A DNA stretch of 64,000 nt from Tilletiaria anomala UBC 951 (Eukaryota > Basidiomycota > Exobasidiomycetes > Georgefischeriales > Tilletiariaceae): NCBI RefSeq assembly GCF_000711695.1, contig NW_013546988.1, positions 86,264 to 150,263 on the forward strand. Direction: 5' to 3'. The notes beneath the pieces are model-generated. The model worked only from the letters and a program-made list of their open reading frames with translations. It searched no databases and was not told where the DNA came from. Below are positions 15,109 through 26,079 of the stretch, one piece after another. A program made the translations under genes and the position numbers. The first letter of the stretch is position 1, and the number at the start of each line of letters is the position of its first letter.

Positions 15109-18100
15109 ATGGTTTCCGACAAGAGACTAACAGAACATCGGCGGCCCCGTCGGCGTCCTCTTGACCACCCCGCTTGGCAGGCTCGCCAAGCCAACCAGGG
15201 CGGTGGTGGTAGCTCGGCAAATCCAGGTGGCCAGGGGTCTACGACCCGCTCGCCAGCTACCGGCGCGAGTACTGACACGCGTAGCTCAATACAGACCGAT
15301 GCAGTAGGTGGTGGCGCCTCGACGAAAGGGACTGCGACAACCACCGGTCCAAGGACCGGGGCGTCGACCAGCCCTGCTGCCGCCACCGCCTCCTCGTCGT
15401 CTACAGCGACAGCGCATGGCGTAGCAGGGAGTCCTAACCCAGGATCTGGTGACGATAGTGCTGCGGGAGGCTCGGCGAACGGCATCCTGACAGACCCGTC
15501 GAGCTACCGCAACACGTCCCGCATCGTCCTATCTCATCTCGGAGGTGGCGGCCAGCTTATCTACACAATGCCTATCAGCATCAACCACCAGACGCTGAAC
15601 CTGCAGGTAGACACCGGCTCTTCGGACCTCTGGGTGGCGAGCACTGGCTGCCGGTCCGACTCCTGCTCGAGCACATCGTCGTCGAAAGTCCAGCTTTTCG
15701 ACTCGCGCGACGCACCCAACCTTAACATTCGCTTCGACATTCAGTACGTCCAGGGCGGCGTGTCCGGCTCGATCGTCACATCTAACGTGCTCGTACCGGG
15801 CACGGACCTTACGCTGGTACGGCAGGCGCTCGGCTCGGCGAGCACGGTCACCAACGAGCCGCTCGGCGCGGGCAACTTTACCGGCATCGTCGGCCTCGGC
15901 CTGCCGCTCGCAAGCGAGCTGCAGCGCCTGCTGTATGACAACACCGGCAACTCAAACCCGGGAAACGACGTCTCGGACGCCTCGTCCACCGGCAGCATTC
16001 TCACGGGCATCTGGTCCGGCCGCCCACTCGGCGCGCGCTACATTGGCGTTGGCCTGCAGCGCCTGCCCTCCGAGGGCGGAGTAGGTGACAGCACGCTGAC
16101 GATCAGCTCGCTCGACCCGACGTACGCGACCAACATGAGCCAGCTAACATTCGACAAGGTGCCCTCGACCCCCGCGAGCGGCAGCGACTCGGGAGACGGC
16201 TCCTCGTCCAGATCCATATCGTCGGCGGCGCACTGGCGCACCTACCTCACGCAGATGACCATCGACGTCGGCGGCAACACAGTCCCGCTCTCACTCGGAG
16301 GGTCGATGGGCACGCAGTACCCGCTCGCCACCTTCTCGACCGGCACGCCCTTCTCACTTGCGCCGACCAGCGTACTGAATCAGGTGTATGGGGCGTACGG
16401 CTACCAGCCCGGCTCTGACGGGGGGTACTACGTCCCGTGCGACCTGATGATGAACTTTACACTCTATCTAGGCACAAGCAGTGTTCAGGTCCCCATCCAC
16501 CCGCTCGACGCCAATATCCACCAGACCAGCGGCGACCCGAACTACTGCTTTGGCGGCTTCCAGGCCATCGACCAGGGAGTCGTCGGCGGCGTGCAGAAGC
16601 TCGGCGCAGATTTTGTCATCGGCGCACCTTTGTGAGTTGCCGCTCCCTTCCGGCGGCCTGTGCTGCTGCGAAAAGGTTCAAAGGAAGAGTGAACAAAGAA
16701 GAAATCTTGACTTCTTTGTTTATTTGTTTGTTTGCACCTTGCTGACCGCGCGTTGTGCTCCCCTTTTCGATCTTTTGTTTGTTGATCTTGCGACACAGCA
16801 TGCGGAGCGTGTTCAGCGTGTTCAGCTGCGACGATCTTGTCCATAAGCCGACAAACGAGACCAGCGACATCTGCGATCCACAAATCGGCATCCGGCCGCT
16901 TATCACTGACCCCAAATTTGCTCGGGACCAATTCGTGAGCTGACTTTTTTGCTCTTTGCCATCTCCGCCCCACACGCTGACGATATTTCCTTTTCACGAC
17001 GTGACACAGTACCAAGTCCGCGTGCTCAAGCAGTCTCTTGGCGCAGACCCTGTCTCCACAACAGCCAACCCCAGCGGACTCACTTCGGGGCTGCAGGCAC
17101 TGATTGGCGTGCTGAGTGGCATCGCGGGCATCGCCGGGATCATGGTCCTCGTTGTCCTGTACCTGAAGCGGCAGCGCAAGAAGCGCCACGCGCTCGCTAT
17201 AGCCTCGGGTGCCGAGAAGGAAGGCACGAGCCGCTCGCCGAGCCTCGACGAGGCGGCCATCTGGTCCGATGCGCAGCTTGCCAAGGCGCGCGAAGTGCAC
17301 CGCATGCACGGCGTCTTTGATGAGGACGACGTGATGCATGCGCACAACCAGGGTGGCCTCGCAGCTGCGCAGCGCGCCGACTTTGGCGCCAACAGTACCG
17401 GGCATGGCGTTGGCGGCAGCAGCAGCCTCGGCGTCCTCTCTGCGTCGACGCCGTACCAGGACGCTCGACGCATCAAGCAGGCGTACCTCAACCGTCATCC
17501 ATCTTTCGAGCTCAAGTCGCGGGACGAGCAGGCGCAGATCCTCTCCGCGCTGTCACAGCAGGATGGACAATCGGCGCATGAATTCGAGTCGATGACGGAG
17601 GAAGAGGACAACGCTGTCGCTGTTGCAGCAGGCGCTCTTGCTGCTGGTGGTGGTGGAGTAGCGATGTCAACTGCTCTTCCGCAAGTGGCAGAGAAGGAGA
17701 TGCCGCAGCCGCAACCGCCATTGGCAGAGGCGAGCTCCAACTACGCGCATTCGTCACACATGACTAACCCCTCAGGCGGCTCGTCAGCTTACCTGCTCGG
17801 CACGCCGCAGTTCGAGGCGGAGCCTGTGCCTGCTCATCGACAACATGAGCCACAGCAGGGGTCCAGCGAGGCCTTCCAGCCAGAGCAGCATCAACAGCAA
17901 CAAGAAGCCCCTGCCCCTGCACTTGTTCCTGCCGTCGCAGCGGCGGAACGTCAAGACTACCGGTCGGAGCCTGAAGCGACGCCGTATCGCGACTACCCAT
18001 ACGCGCAACAGCGGCCTCCACGGGCGCCATCCAACTTCCACTTCCAGTCGCAGCACGAGACTCGCGAGCAAAACAACCAGTATCCACACGAGACGACTGC

Positions 18101-18314
18101 CTTCCTCGCTCCCGCGCATCGCGCCTACCCGCCGCAACAGCCTCTATGGGCCGGAAACAGCGAGCCGATGCAAAGCTACCCGCACCAGCACGCTAACTTC
18201 GGCTTCCTGGCGCCTGCAGCGGAGGTCCGCATGCAGCCTACTTTCCACCATGGCGCCAGCCCCACGGCGACGCCGCAGCGTTCGACGGACGACTTGGATC
18301 CGCACGCAGTTTGA
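15109..18314 (+). CDS. Membrane-anchored aspartic protease-like protein (A1 fold), second catalytic Asp missing
   Basis: Three exons, 15109-16631, 16799-16934 and 17010-18314, with consistent phases; 987 residues from the ATG at 15109 (context GCTGCCATGG). Residues 1-130 are Gly/Ser/Thr-rich. The A1 pepsin fold begins near residue 140 with an intact first motif VDTGSSDLWVAS (Asp168). In the second lobe the expected D-T/S-G-T reads TFSTGTP, with Ser at position 410. The fold ends with ADFVIGAPFMRSVFSVFS. One membrane helix (about 584-606) precedes RQRKKRH and a roughly 375-residue Gln/Ala/Pro-rich tail. Without the second Asp, normal proteolysis is unlikely; a binding or sensing role is inferred. 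No signal peptide is visible from this ATG, so an upstream exon may be missing from my model. Confidence 0.82.
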
Positions 18315-18949
18315 GAAAAGGTTGAGCGCGACCTAAGCGCCTCTTTAGTAGTTCTAGTCATCCCCCCTTTTTTACCTTCTGCTTCGACTTGACCGCGGAT
18401 CGAACGTTGACACAGCAACGGACCTTTATTCGGCGATCGCCTCGCCAGCTTTGCGCTCCCCGTCTTGCATCCATCCGTTCACTGCCACGATGGCAACCCA
18501 CAGCCTCACAAGGCTACCGACTATCCTTCAACTGCAAATATCTGCTCAACACTTTCGCCCGCCCTACCGCGCTGCATTTATTCCGTCCTTGTCCTCCAAG
18601 AAAAAAGACATTATTTGTCTACTCTTTCCACTCCCTCCAAGTTACTGCATTTGTTCTCCTGCCTCCAGTCCCGCGCCGTTGTGTGGCATGTATCCGTATA
18701 TACATCCGGTCTCTGTACCATACCAGGGTCTTTGCATGCAATTTGACATACCGTTTCATTCTGTTCCCCTGGGTGTGTTGGATATATATGAGGCCGAGTT
18801 GGCTGCGTATGCCCAAAGGACATTGCTCAGGTTGATGTATGTCGTCAATGATTAAGAATACAGAATTGGGTTGGTTTCGTTTCAGAGGGAAGGGGAAGGG
18901 GAAGGGGGCGTCCTGGACCCGCGGACCCTTAACTATGTAGAAAAGCCTT
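18315..18949. other. Convergent intergenic spacer
   Basis: About 635 bp between the stops of the aspartic protease-like gene and the MAPKK gene. A short GGGAA/GGGGAA simple repeat sits at about 18888-18908. No gene is seen. Confidence 0.5.
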
Positions 18950-20729
18950 TCAGTCCAGTTGCTGGACCCATGCGACGACATCGTACGTGGACTGTTCGCT
19001 CTGCTTGATGTACGCGTGCGATAGCAGATCTTTCGGGGACGGTCTCGCCTCGGGGTCCTTAAGCAGGCATTTCGCCGAAAAGTCGTGCATGAGTTTCGAG
19101 AAGTCGGGCCAATCAGGTAGCTTGGGCGACGGCTCGTTGACAATATGCTGCAGTAGATCGAGAATACTCATCTGCGCGTTGCTGCCTTCAAGTGTGACAC
19201 CTCCTTTGCTTCGTCGCCTGCGCGCGCGCTCCTTGGCCGACTCGATCTCCGCATGCGGCGTCGGGCGCGTAGGCGACAGCGTGCCCTTTAGTTCATCTGG
19301 AACCTCGTCCACATCCTCGTCTTCTGCTGAGAAGGGGAAGCGACCCAGCGCTAGCTCGATGAATGTCACCCCTAGCGACCACACGTCGGATTTGACGCTG
19401 TACTGGTCCCCTTGGATCCGCTCAGGCTATGGTGCGATCGAATAAGAGACATCAACTCTTGCTGCAGATGAGCGCACGGCCTTGCATTCTATTACTACTC
19501 ACACTCATGTAGGTGCTTGTCCCGACGAAAGTATCCGCGATGCTGTTGATGAGTTCACCAGAGACGCCGAAATCGCATATTTTGATCTGGCCTTGGCTGT
19601 TGACCAATATGTTGCTCGGTTTGACATCTGTGGAGGCACAAGAAGAGGTAAGAGTGGGTACAATGGCGGAGGACGACATGACTCGTGACGTGGTCAAAGC
19701 TGACCTCGGTGAATGATCCTATGTACGTCATACAGGTACGTGAGGCCATGTACGACTGTGACTGCGACCTGTCCGCAGACTTCTGGTGGTATTGGTCCCC
19801 ATCGCTTGTAGACTGTATCTAGCGACCTGGGAAAAAGTAAAACACGACGGAAACAAAGCAGGGTTAGTTTGGGCCAGCCCTCTCCTTGATCCCTTCCGAG
19901 TTCGGGAGAGACATGCTGGTGGGTTGCCAATACTTACTTTTTGTCCATGAACTCCATGCACATGCAGATATGCGGTTCGCTGAGGTAGGCGCCGTAAAAG
20001 CTGACAATGAATTTGGAGTTGCATTCATGCAAGATCTGCAATTCCCGCAGAATCTGCTTGCGAACTGTCGGTTTCGCATCGATGAACACCACCTTCTTTG
20101 CCATCACCTTGCCGCTTTTTTCGTGCAGAACCTATCGAGGTTGGGGGAGGCGAGTCGCGATAAGACGTGACCATGAAAGAGAGGACGGCCAGGCGGCTCA
20201 CCTTAGTCACAGTCCCACCATTCCCTGCTCCTAATTCCGACAAGAACTTGAGGTCCTCGTTCCGTAGGTCCAACTTCACTTCTCCATTCTTTCCACTCAA
20301 CTCCAGACTGGCGAGCTGTTCGCTGAGCTTGTTGTGGTAATTTGCTCCACTTCCCGGAAGAGTGAAGGCGGTGCTGGTTGCAGTCGAGCCGGCTGCGCTG
20401 TAGGCGGTGGAGAGGCCCGTCAGCGAGCCGATGGACGACGCGGTGACCCCGCCGCCACCAACTCTACTTCCTGCTGTGGCGCTTCCCGCCGTGAGGCCAT
20501 TTGTCTGTCCTCGTACAGTCGCGTTCGTCGACTCGGACAGGCGCGAGCTCGAAGCGTCCGACGGCGCAGCGGACGAGAGGCTGCTAGCCAGTGAAGACGA
20601 TGGGCCGGCCGATGAGTCCCCCGCGGAGGAGGTCAGTGATGGCGTAGGGATGGCCAGCGGCGATTCGGACAATTGAAGGCCCTTGAAGTTGCGCTTCTTG
20701 CGAATAGAGGCGTTGCTGAGGGCGGACAT
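18950..20729 (-). CDS. FUZ7: MAP kinase kinase of the pheromone pathway (Fuz7/Ste7 class)
   Basis: Five exons on the - strand: 20729-20202, 20131-19938, 19826-19705, 19627-19503 and 19426-18950; 481 residues with all phases in register. The N-terminal docking-like segment [10 protein letters not shown] and a Ser-rich linker precede the kinase domain, which opens with [19 protein letters not shown]. Key elements are the catalytic lysine pair in [31 protein letters not shown], the activation segment [20 protein letters not shown] with its Ser/Thr phosphosites, and [19 protein letters not shown]. An acidic and basic insert lies before the last kinase helices. In smuts this kinase phosphorylates the mating MAPK and is needed for mating and filament growth. 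The first 200 bp of the kinase region match Ste7/Fuz7 better than Pbs2 or Mkk1; the exact orthology is inferred. Confidence 0.9.
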
Positions 20730-23326
20730 GGCTGCAAACTGGGTCCTTGCCTGTACTCTTGCCCTGTTCTGAGCTTCCCGCCTCAAACCTCCGCCGAGAA
20801 AGAAAGGGGCAGCCTCTGAATATAGCGCTTTCGTGCCGGCCCACGCTGTGGACGCCTTCTGTAGAGCACTTGAAGCAGAACCGAGGCTAATGAGTTTTCA
20901 AAGCCGGCGTGTCGACCCACGTGCCTGCGATTGTAGTTGTACACCTGGGGCGTGTTAGCGTTGCTTGCTCACCGCTCTCAGCGCAGGCGTGCGCTTGTGT
21001 GCCTCACTGCCTTTGGAGCTGTGAAAAACACAGCCTGTACTGCAAATGCTAGCGGCTAAGCCATGTACATGCTACCTTGTCAATGAGGAGAGTCTTGTTG
21101 GTAGCCCACGAGTCTTCGAAGAGCATGGCGATGGATCATAGGAGGTCACACTGGAGGCGGCGGAGCATGTGTATCCATTTTGCACGTCTTGTTTCGACAG
21201 CGGCCGTCTCACTCGACACACCCGCGGAGCGGCCCCATCGGGCTCGGGCGACACGCGCGGCACAATAGAGAATCAATAATATATATATTTATTAAACGAG
21301 AGACAGGCAGTGTACCTGTGTCCAGGCATCCAGAGCCTCCGTCGGGGTCGGAGAGTGCTATTGAATGCATATACGCTACTGCGGAGAGTGGGGTAAGAAG
21401 CTAACAAAGCCATGTCTAGCTACGTGTTCAAGTGCTTATAGGTACCCAGCTAAGCTGGCGGGGCGTGGGTTAGGTACAAAGACTGTTGTGGGATCTACAT
21501 TCATGTATCTACTACGTTGCGAGTGCGGCTCCCGCCTTTTCGCAGAAATGGTGAGCGGTGAGAGTTTGGTACCGAAGGAAGCCGAGGGGGGAGCAAACTT
21601 CAGTATTGAAGAACATGACTCCATCCCATTCTCCACTCCCAAGCTAGACGCCAACAGCAGACGGAGTGCAATGCTTACAGGTGCATGAGCAAGGTACAAG
21701 TCATAGAAAACAGACGCAGTAGCAAGTGAACATCTTCACCTGAATGTTTCCAGCATTGCATCCTTTGCGGCAGATGCAACGCGCCAAAACAATCGTATAC
21801 TTGAGTTTGTGTTTCAACATTTGAGCCGAAAAATGGCTTGCGGTCTGCAGGCAGCCGTATTGTTAATGCTATTGTTCCTATGCGAGGGGTTGAACCAGTC
21901 CTTGGCGGCATTTGCTCATTTCACACGCACGCGGTCCCAAACAAGCTACATCGCTGCGAATCATCGAAAACGCAGTATCGAAGGGAATACAACAGCAAGC
22001 CAGAGGGTTTACACGTTAAAAGCGCTACAATTGCCAGTATGAAAATTAACAAAATTGCATACAGTGAAAATCGTTTCAACTACAAAAGATTGAACAAAGA
22101 TTGAAGGCATCAGAGCTTGGCCATCATACCTCCCCTCTGACATCCCCCCGCCGCTCCGAGAAGCATACGCAGGTCTTGTGTGAAACAAAAGAATGAAGAG
22201 AGGCTAGGTCATCGGAGGGCGACATCGACTCTCGAGAGAGAAGGGCCCATTGTCCTCGCTGCGTAAGGGTATGATGTAACAGAACCAAAGGTTTCATCGT
22301 CTGCCTTGAAAAATGTGGCTCAAAAGTTGAGCAAGCCAGACTCGGTAGAAAACTGTATGCACAGATTCTGCAGCTGTTGGTTGCAAAATTGAATAAAAGA
22401 CAAGGAGTGAATGCAGTCAGCGATATTGTCCTGTTGGAGTGAAGCAAGGGGTGACTGCGCTGCAAGGCAGCTATGCAGGAGATACGCACAGTAAGGTCTT
22501 AGGGAAAGGAGGGAAAGAAGTTATCCATTGTAACTCGCGTATATATACCATGCCTCACCTGCGCGCCTCCACATGTCGCAAGGGAAAATTTCATAGCTGG
22601 AGCGGAAGAGATTTGGTTGCGGAACTGGGACAAGCGTTGGACATGGCGCTCACGTGACTGGAATGGACATAGGGGTTTATCCACGTGAATCATTTTCCCT
22701 TCCGTAGATGCGAACGGCGAAATAAACAAACCGGTAAGATCTTGCTAATCGGCCAATGGTGAAAGCCGCTTGAGATGATGGAGCATTATAACTGCAAACC
22801 CTTCCGAGTTTCAGCATCATTCCATTTGCACGTCGAACCCCAAAGAGTCTTGAAGTTCCGGATGACTGCTTGCTGCTGATACAGAGTCACTGTGTCCGTT
22901 TGCATGTCAGCTTCGCGAATGCTGAGGTGAACATGCTACATTATGCGTCATCCGAACAAACTGCGATTGGTCCTCGGCCACCCTGTGTCCCTCTCTCTTG
23001 TCAGTGGTCTTGGCTGCACAAAGCAACCGAGCAAAACTCCCTGGGTCCTCTATCATTGATTCAGCGCTTGGCCCTTGTCTGGTGATGTGCTCTGTGGTTC
23101 CAAACCAGGCGCGAGCCTTTATAATGCTCACCGAACCTTTTGCGTCTTCTCCCAGTTCCTTATCTCTGCCGTCTCCCAGTGCAGCCTTCGATTCGAATCA
23201 GACAAATGCGCGACCACATCTCGTCTGAACTCTTCGAGAAGACATCTTGTCATATGCAAGTGCTCTTGCAAAAAGCTGCTGCTGCTTCTGATCATCGCCA
23301 TCATTGTCCTCATTCCCATGGGAATC
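20730..23326. other. Gene-poor region upstream of the MAPKK
   Basis: About 2.6 kb with only short frames. The part nearest 20730 must hold the MAPKK promoter. An AT-rich block lies at about 21275-21300, and the local base composition from 21 to 26 kb is more AT-rich than around the genes. I see no RNA gene. The frame from 23075 that leads into the caleosin pseudogene contains a chance Leu/Ile-rich run before its ATG. Confidence 0.4.
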
Positions 23327-24257
23327 ATGTCGACGATCGCCAATACCCAGAGCTATGCTGACTGCGCGGCTCACCACGGTCTCAGGAGAAACCTCGATTT
23401 GGACACAGCTTTTGACAATAACAACACCACCCTTGGTGAGACCAAGGGAAAGGTGCCGTACAGTGTCAAGCACAGCTACCGTGGCCGGTGCACAGACGCC
23501 GAGTACTGAGAAGCGACGCAAAGCCTGACGATGCTCCAAAAGGTTTGCACTTTTCCAGAAACAGCGGAATGTGCTGAATTTTCTAGAATTTACAGCTGGA
23601 ATCTCGTTGTCGATCTCTTTTGCGTCTGCAACACGTCGCTTGGTTCGACGGCGACGCAGACGGCATCATCTGGCCGTTGAACACCTACCGCGCATTCTGC
23701 ACGCTTAACTTCTGCATATTCCTTTCCCTGCTCGCCACGTTCATCATACACGGGCCCTTCAGCTATCTCACGCTGCCCAGATCCGGTAGGCGCCTCACCG
23801 ACTGGATTCCCGACCCGCGCCTGCCAATCTATGTCGCCAACGTCCATCGAGCCAACCACGGTTCCGACAGCGAGGCGTATGATCGACGCGGCTACTTGCA
23901 GGGGAGAAAAGTCGAGTAGTTCTTCTGGGATTACAGCAGCGGAAAGAGCAGGGATATCATGTCTCTCTGAGACATGGCGGTAGCCATTTTTGAACGGAGA
24001 AATCTGTTTGGCGAGTTGTTTTTAGATGCTTCAATGTTTCCGCCGCAGTAGTTCACGACCTTGCTCGCTGCTACCCAGACTTCTTTGGTGTCTTTGCGTA
24101 TACAATCGAATTTGGTTCCTCGTACATGCATATCTGACCTGAAGACGGCTACTGCAGCAAAGGGGGCATCCTTATCATCTACGACGGCTTAGTGTTCCCA
24201 GTGCTCGCCTCCCGTCGCCACGAAAAAGGCGCCTTCACGTCAAAGTGCAGCACCTGA
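23327..24257 (+). pseudogene. Broken caleosin/peroxygenase gene
   Basis: Caleosins are heme-dependent peroxygenases of lipid droplets with one EF-hand and a central hydrophobic segment. A likely start is the ATG at 23327. The clear homology begins with TQSLTMLQK (to 23542), then after an intron HVAWFDGDADGIIWPLNTYR (intact EF-hand loop), FLSLLATFIIHGPFSY, IPDPRLPIYVANVHRANHGSDS and YDRRGYLQG. Downstream pieces read DYSSGK, DMAVAI, then in another frame PDFFGVFAYTIEFGSSY and EDGYCSKGGILIIYDGLVFP up to TGA at 24255. The gene is interrupted by TGA at 23507, TAG at 23917, TGA at 23968, a frame change between about 23970 and 24080, and TGA at 24135. The first intron's acceptor is AA instead of AG (23630-23631). 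Confidence 0.82.
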
Positions 24258-26079
24258 GGGAACGGTACATGTGAAGATTTCCTGTGCTCCACCCGCTTCG
24301 CAGATGCACCGAGCTCCTGGGTCGCCACGTAACGGCTGAAGGTGTTGCTCATTTATACGCATGTTTGAATTCACGACGCAGTATTCGCTTGTGTGGTCGC
24401 GTTCTGTTACATCTTGCGGCAAGTCATTTTTCGCCCATGGTCGGCGCCATTTGAAAACATGTGGGCGTTGTGTCTGCGTAAGAAAGACTAAGATGTGACT
24501 TACGTGTTACCGCTTTCCACGGCCGTGCCGTGCCTTTTACAACAAACGAGGCTGTTTTAGAGTGTTCTACTTCGCCGGCGGCATCATCAGATGTGTGTGC
24601 GCATGCAGCCCCGTGCCTCTTACCAGTCATAGTCTGCAAAGGACTGCCATCTGCCGCGATGCGCCGCCCTACGGCTCGATGACTCCCATGAGCATATCTA
24701 CTACCCGATGATGAGCGTGAGTACAAGGAAGGGATACCTCCGCACCGAAGCCTTGACGCCTTGACGCGCTCCCAGGGTGATGGAACTGGGGCATTTTGAC
24801 GTTTCGACTAACGCATGTACCTCAATCGGAAGCGTGCTCGAACAGTGATGAAACGTCTTGGACATCATGTGTTAAGCTGTTAAGCTTTCAAGCTAATCTT
24901 CCCACCTCCGTATGGGCACATTTTTCTAAGACTTTGTTGGCTCATTCCACGTGACGTATCGTCGTACATGCTCTCTACCCGTACACCACAAGCAGACTGC
25001 AGGTGCTTCACACAACACTAACCGTTCTCGTTCTCAGATATCTGTTCCGTGGCTTGACGCGAGCTCATATGTCAACGACGGCGACAGCAGGGAGTGACAG
25101 GACGCCAATTGGCACAGCGGTACGACTTCGCCGAGGTGGGCGGCTCATGACCAATGGCTCTGCAAACGACAGCTGAGCGTCGACAACCTCGGAGATGCGG
25201 CATACGTCCTCAACTTGGGCCATACAGCTCATGAGTACATATTTGCAATGCACCACATAATGAATTATGCTGAAGGTGGCCCTCGAGTCGGGTACGAGTC
25301 AATGGGTATGCATTGTAGACGAAGCAGCCACAGTCTGGAGCCGCCGCCTGCCCAGAAACAGGAGATCCCGGCGGTCCGGCGATATCGCCAAGAGGAAGAT
25401 GTCCGTTAGAAAACCACATCCAAGACACGGGTCGACGTTTTCAATTTCTTGAGTCCACTACAGGAAGCTGCGTGTCAACGGCGAGAGCAGCCCAATCATG
25501 GTTCGCTCATTTTCTACACTTCCTTGCTGCCCGCTCGGCCCCTTTTGTTCACTTGAGGCGCACTCCACGCCAAGCCGTCAAGGATGATAAAGCAGCCAAG
25601 CCCGGTGTGATTGTGAATGATTACATGCGATATAAAACAGTAAAAAAGCGTTCTCGGAGAGGAAGTCTCAGACTGATGACGTCCTTCCCACTCCAGTCAC
25701 CCTCCCAGCTATTGATCACGCACGTGGGAGGCTCGGAGGCTGGGCAGATGGCACTGCATCCGTTTATCCATGATCCAAGTCCTTTTTGAGTATGTACAAA
25801 TGTGCGTTTCACAAGCATTGGAGCGTGGGCCGCCACCAGTCGAAGATCTTGGCGCTCGTGTCAGGTCAGGTACAGTGTACCCATGATATGTCCAACTTAT
25901 CCATCTGGACTCGCTTAAGGTGGTGTATATATAAGGCGCCAGCCGATGTATGTTGATTATTTCGTTGATGTTACCTCGTCCATCATCCAGCCTGCTTACC
26001 ACCCGTGACCGTAACGTGCGCCCATGCGGGCCATTACTCCAAATCAGGTAACTGCGCTCAACAAAAACACTCTTTCAAC
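24258..26079. other. Gene-poor region upstream of the ENA ATPase
   Basis: About 1.8 kb between the caleosin pseudogene and the ATPase start. Only short frames are seen on both strands and none is recognisable; a - strand frame near 25065-25256 is too short to support. The last 150 bp hold the ATPase promoter. Confidence 0.4.
25926..25935 (+). promoter_or_regulatory. TATA box of the ENA ATPase gene
   Basis: The sequence TATATATAAG lies 145 bp upstream of the ATG at 26080, a usual distance for a fungal TATA-driven gene with a leader of about 100 bp. Stress-induced cation pumps are commonly TATA-driven. Transcription start data would be needed to confirm it. Confidence 0.5.

Noticed and set aside
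16542-17498. A 318-codon frame on the - strand over the aspartic protease-like gene
   Set aside because: It is antisense to exons 1-3 of a well-supported gene, crosses both introns and has no recognisable domain.
21880-21900. A sequence matching the Pol III B box on the - strand
   Set aside because: The flanking bases do not form a T stem or any other tRNA arm.
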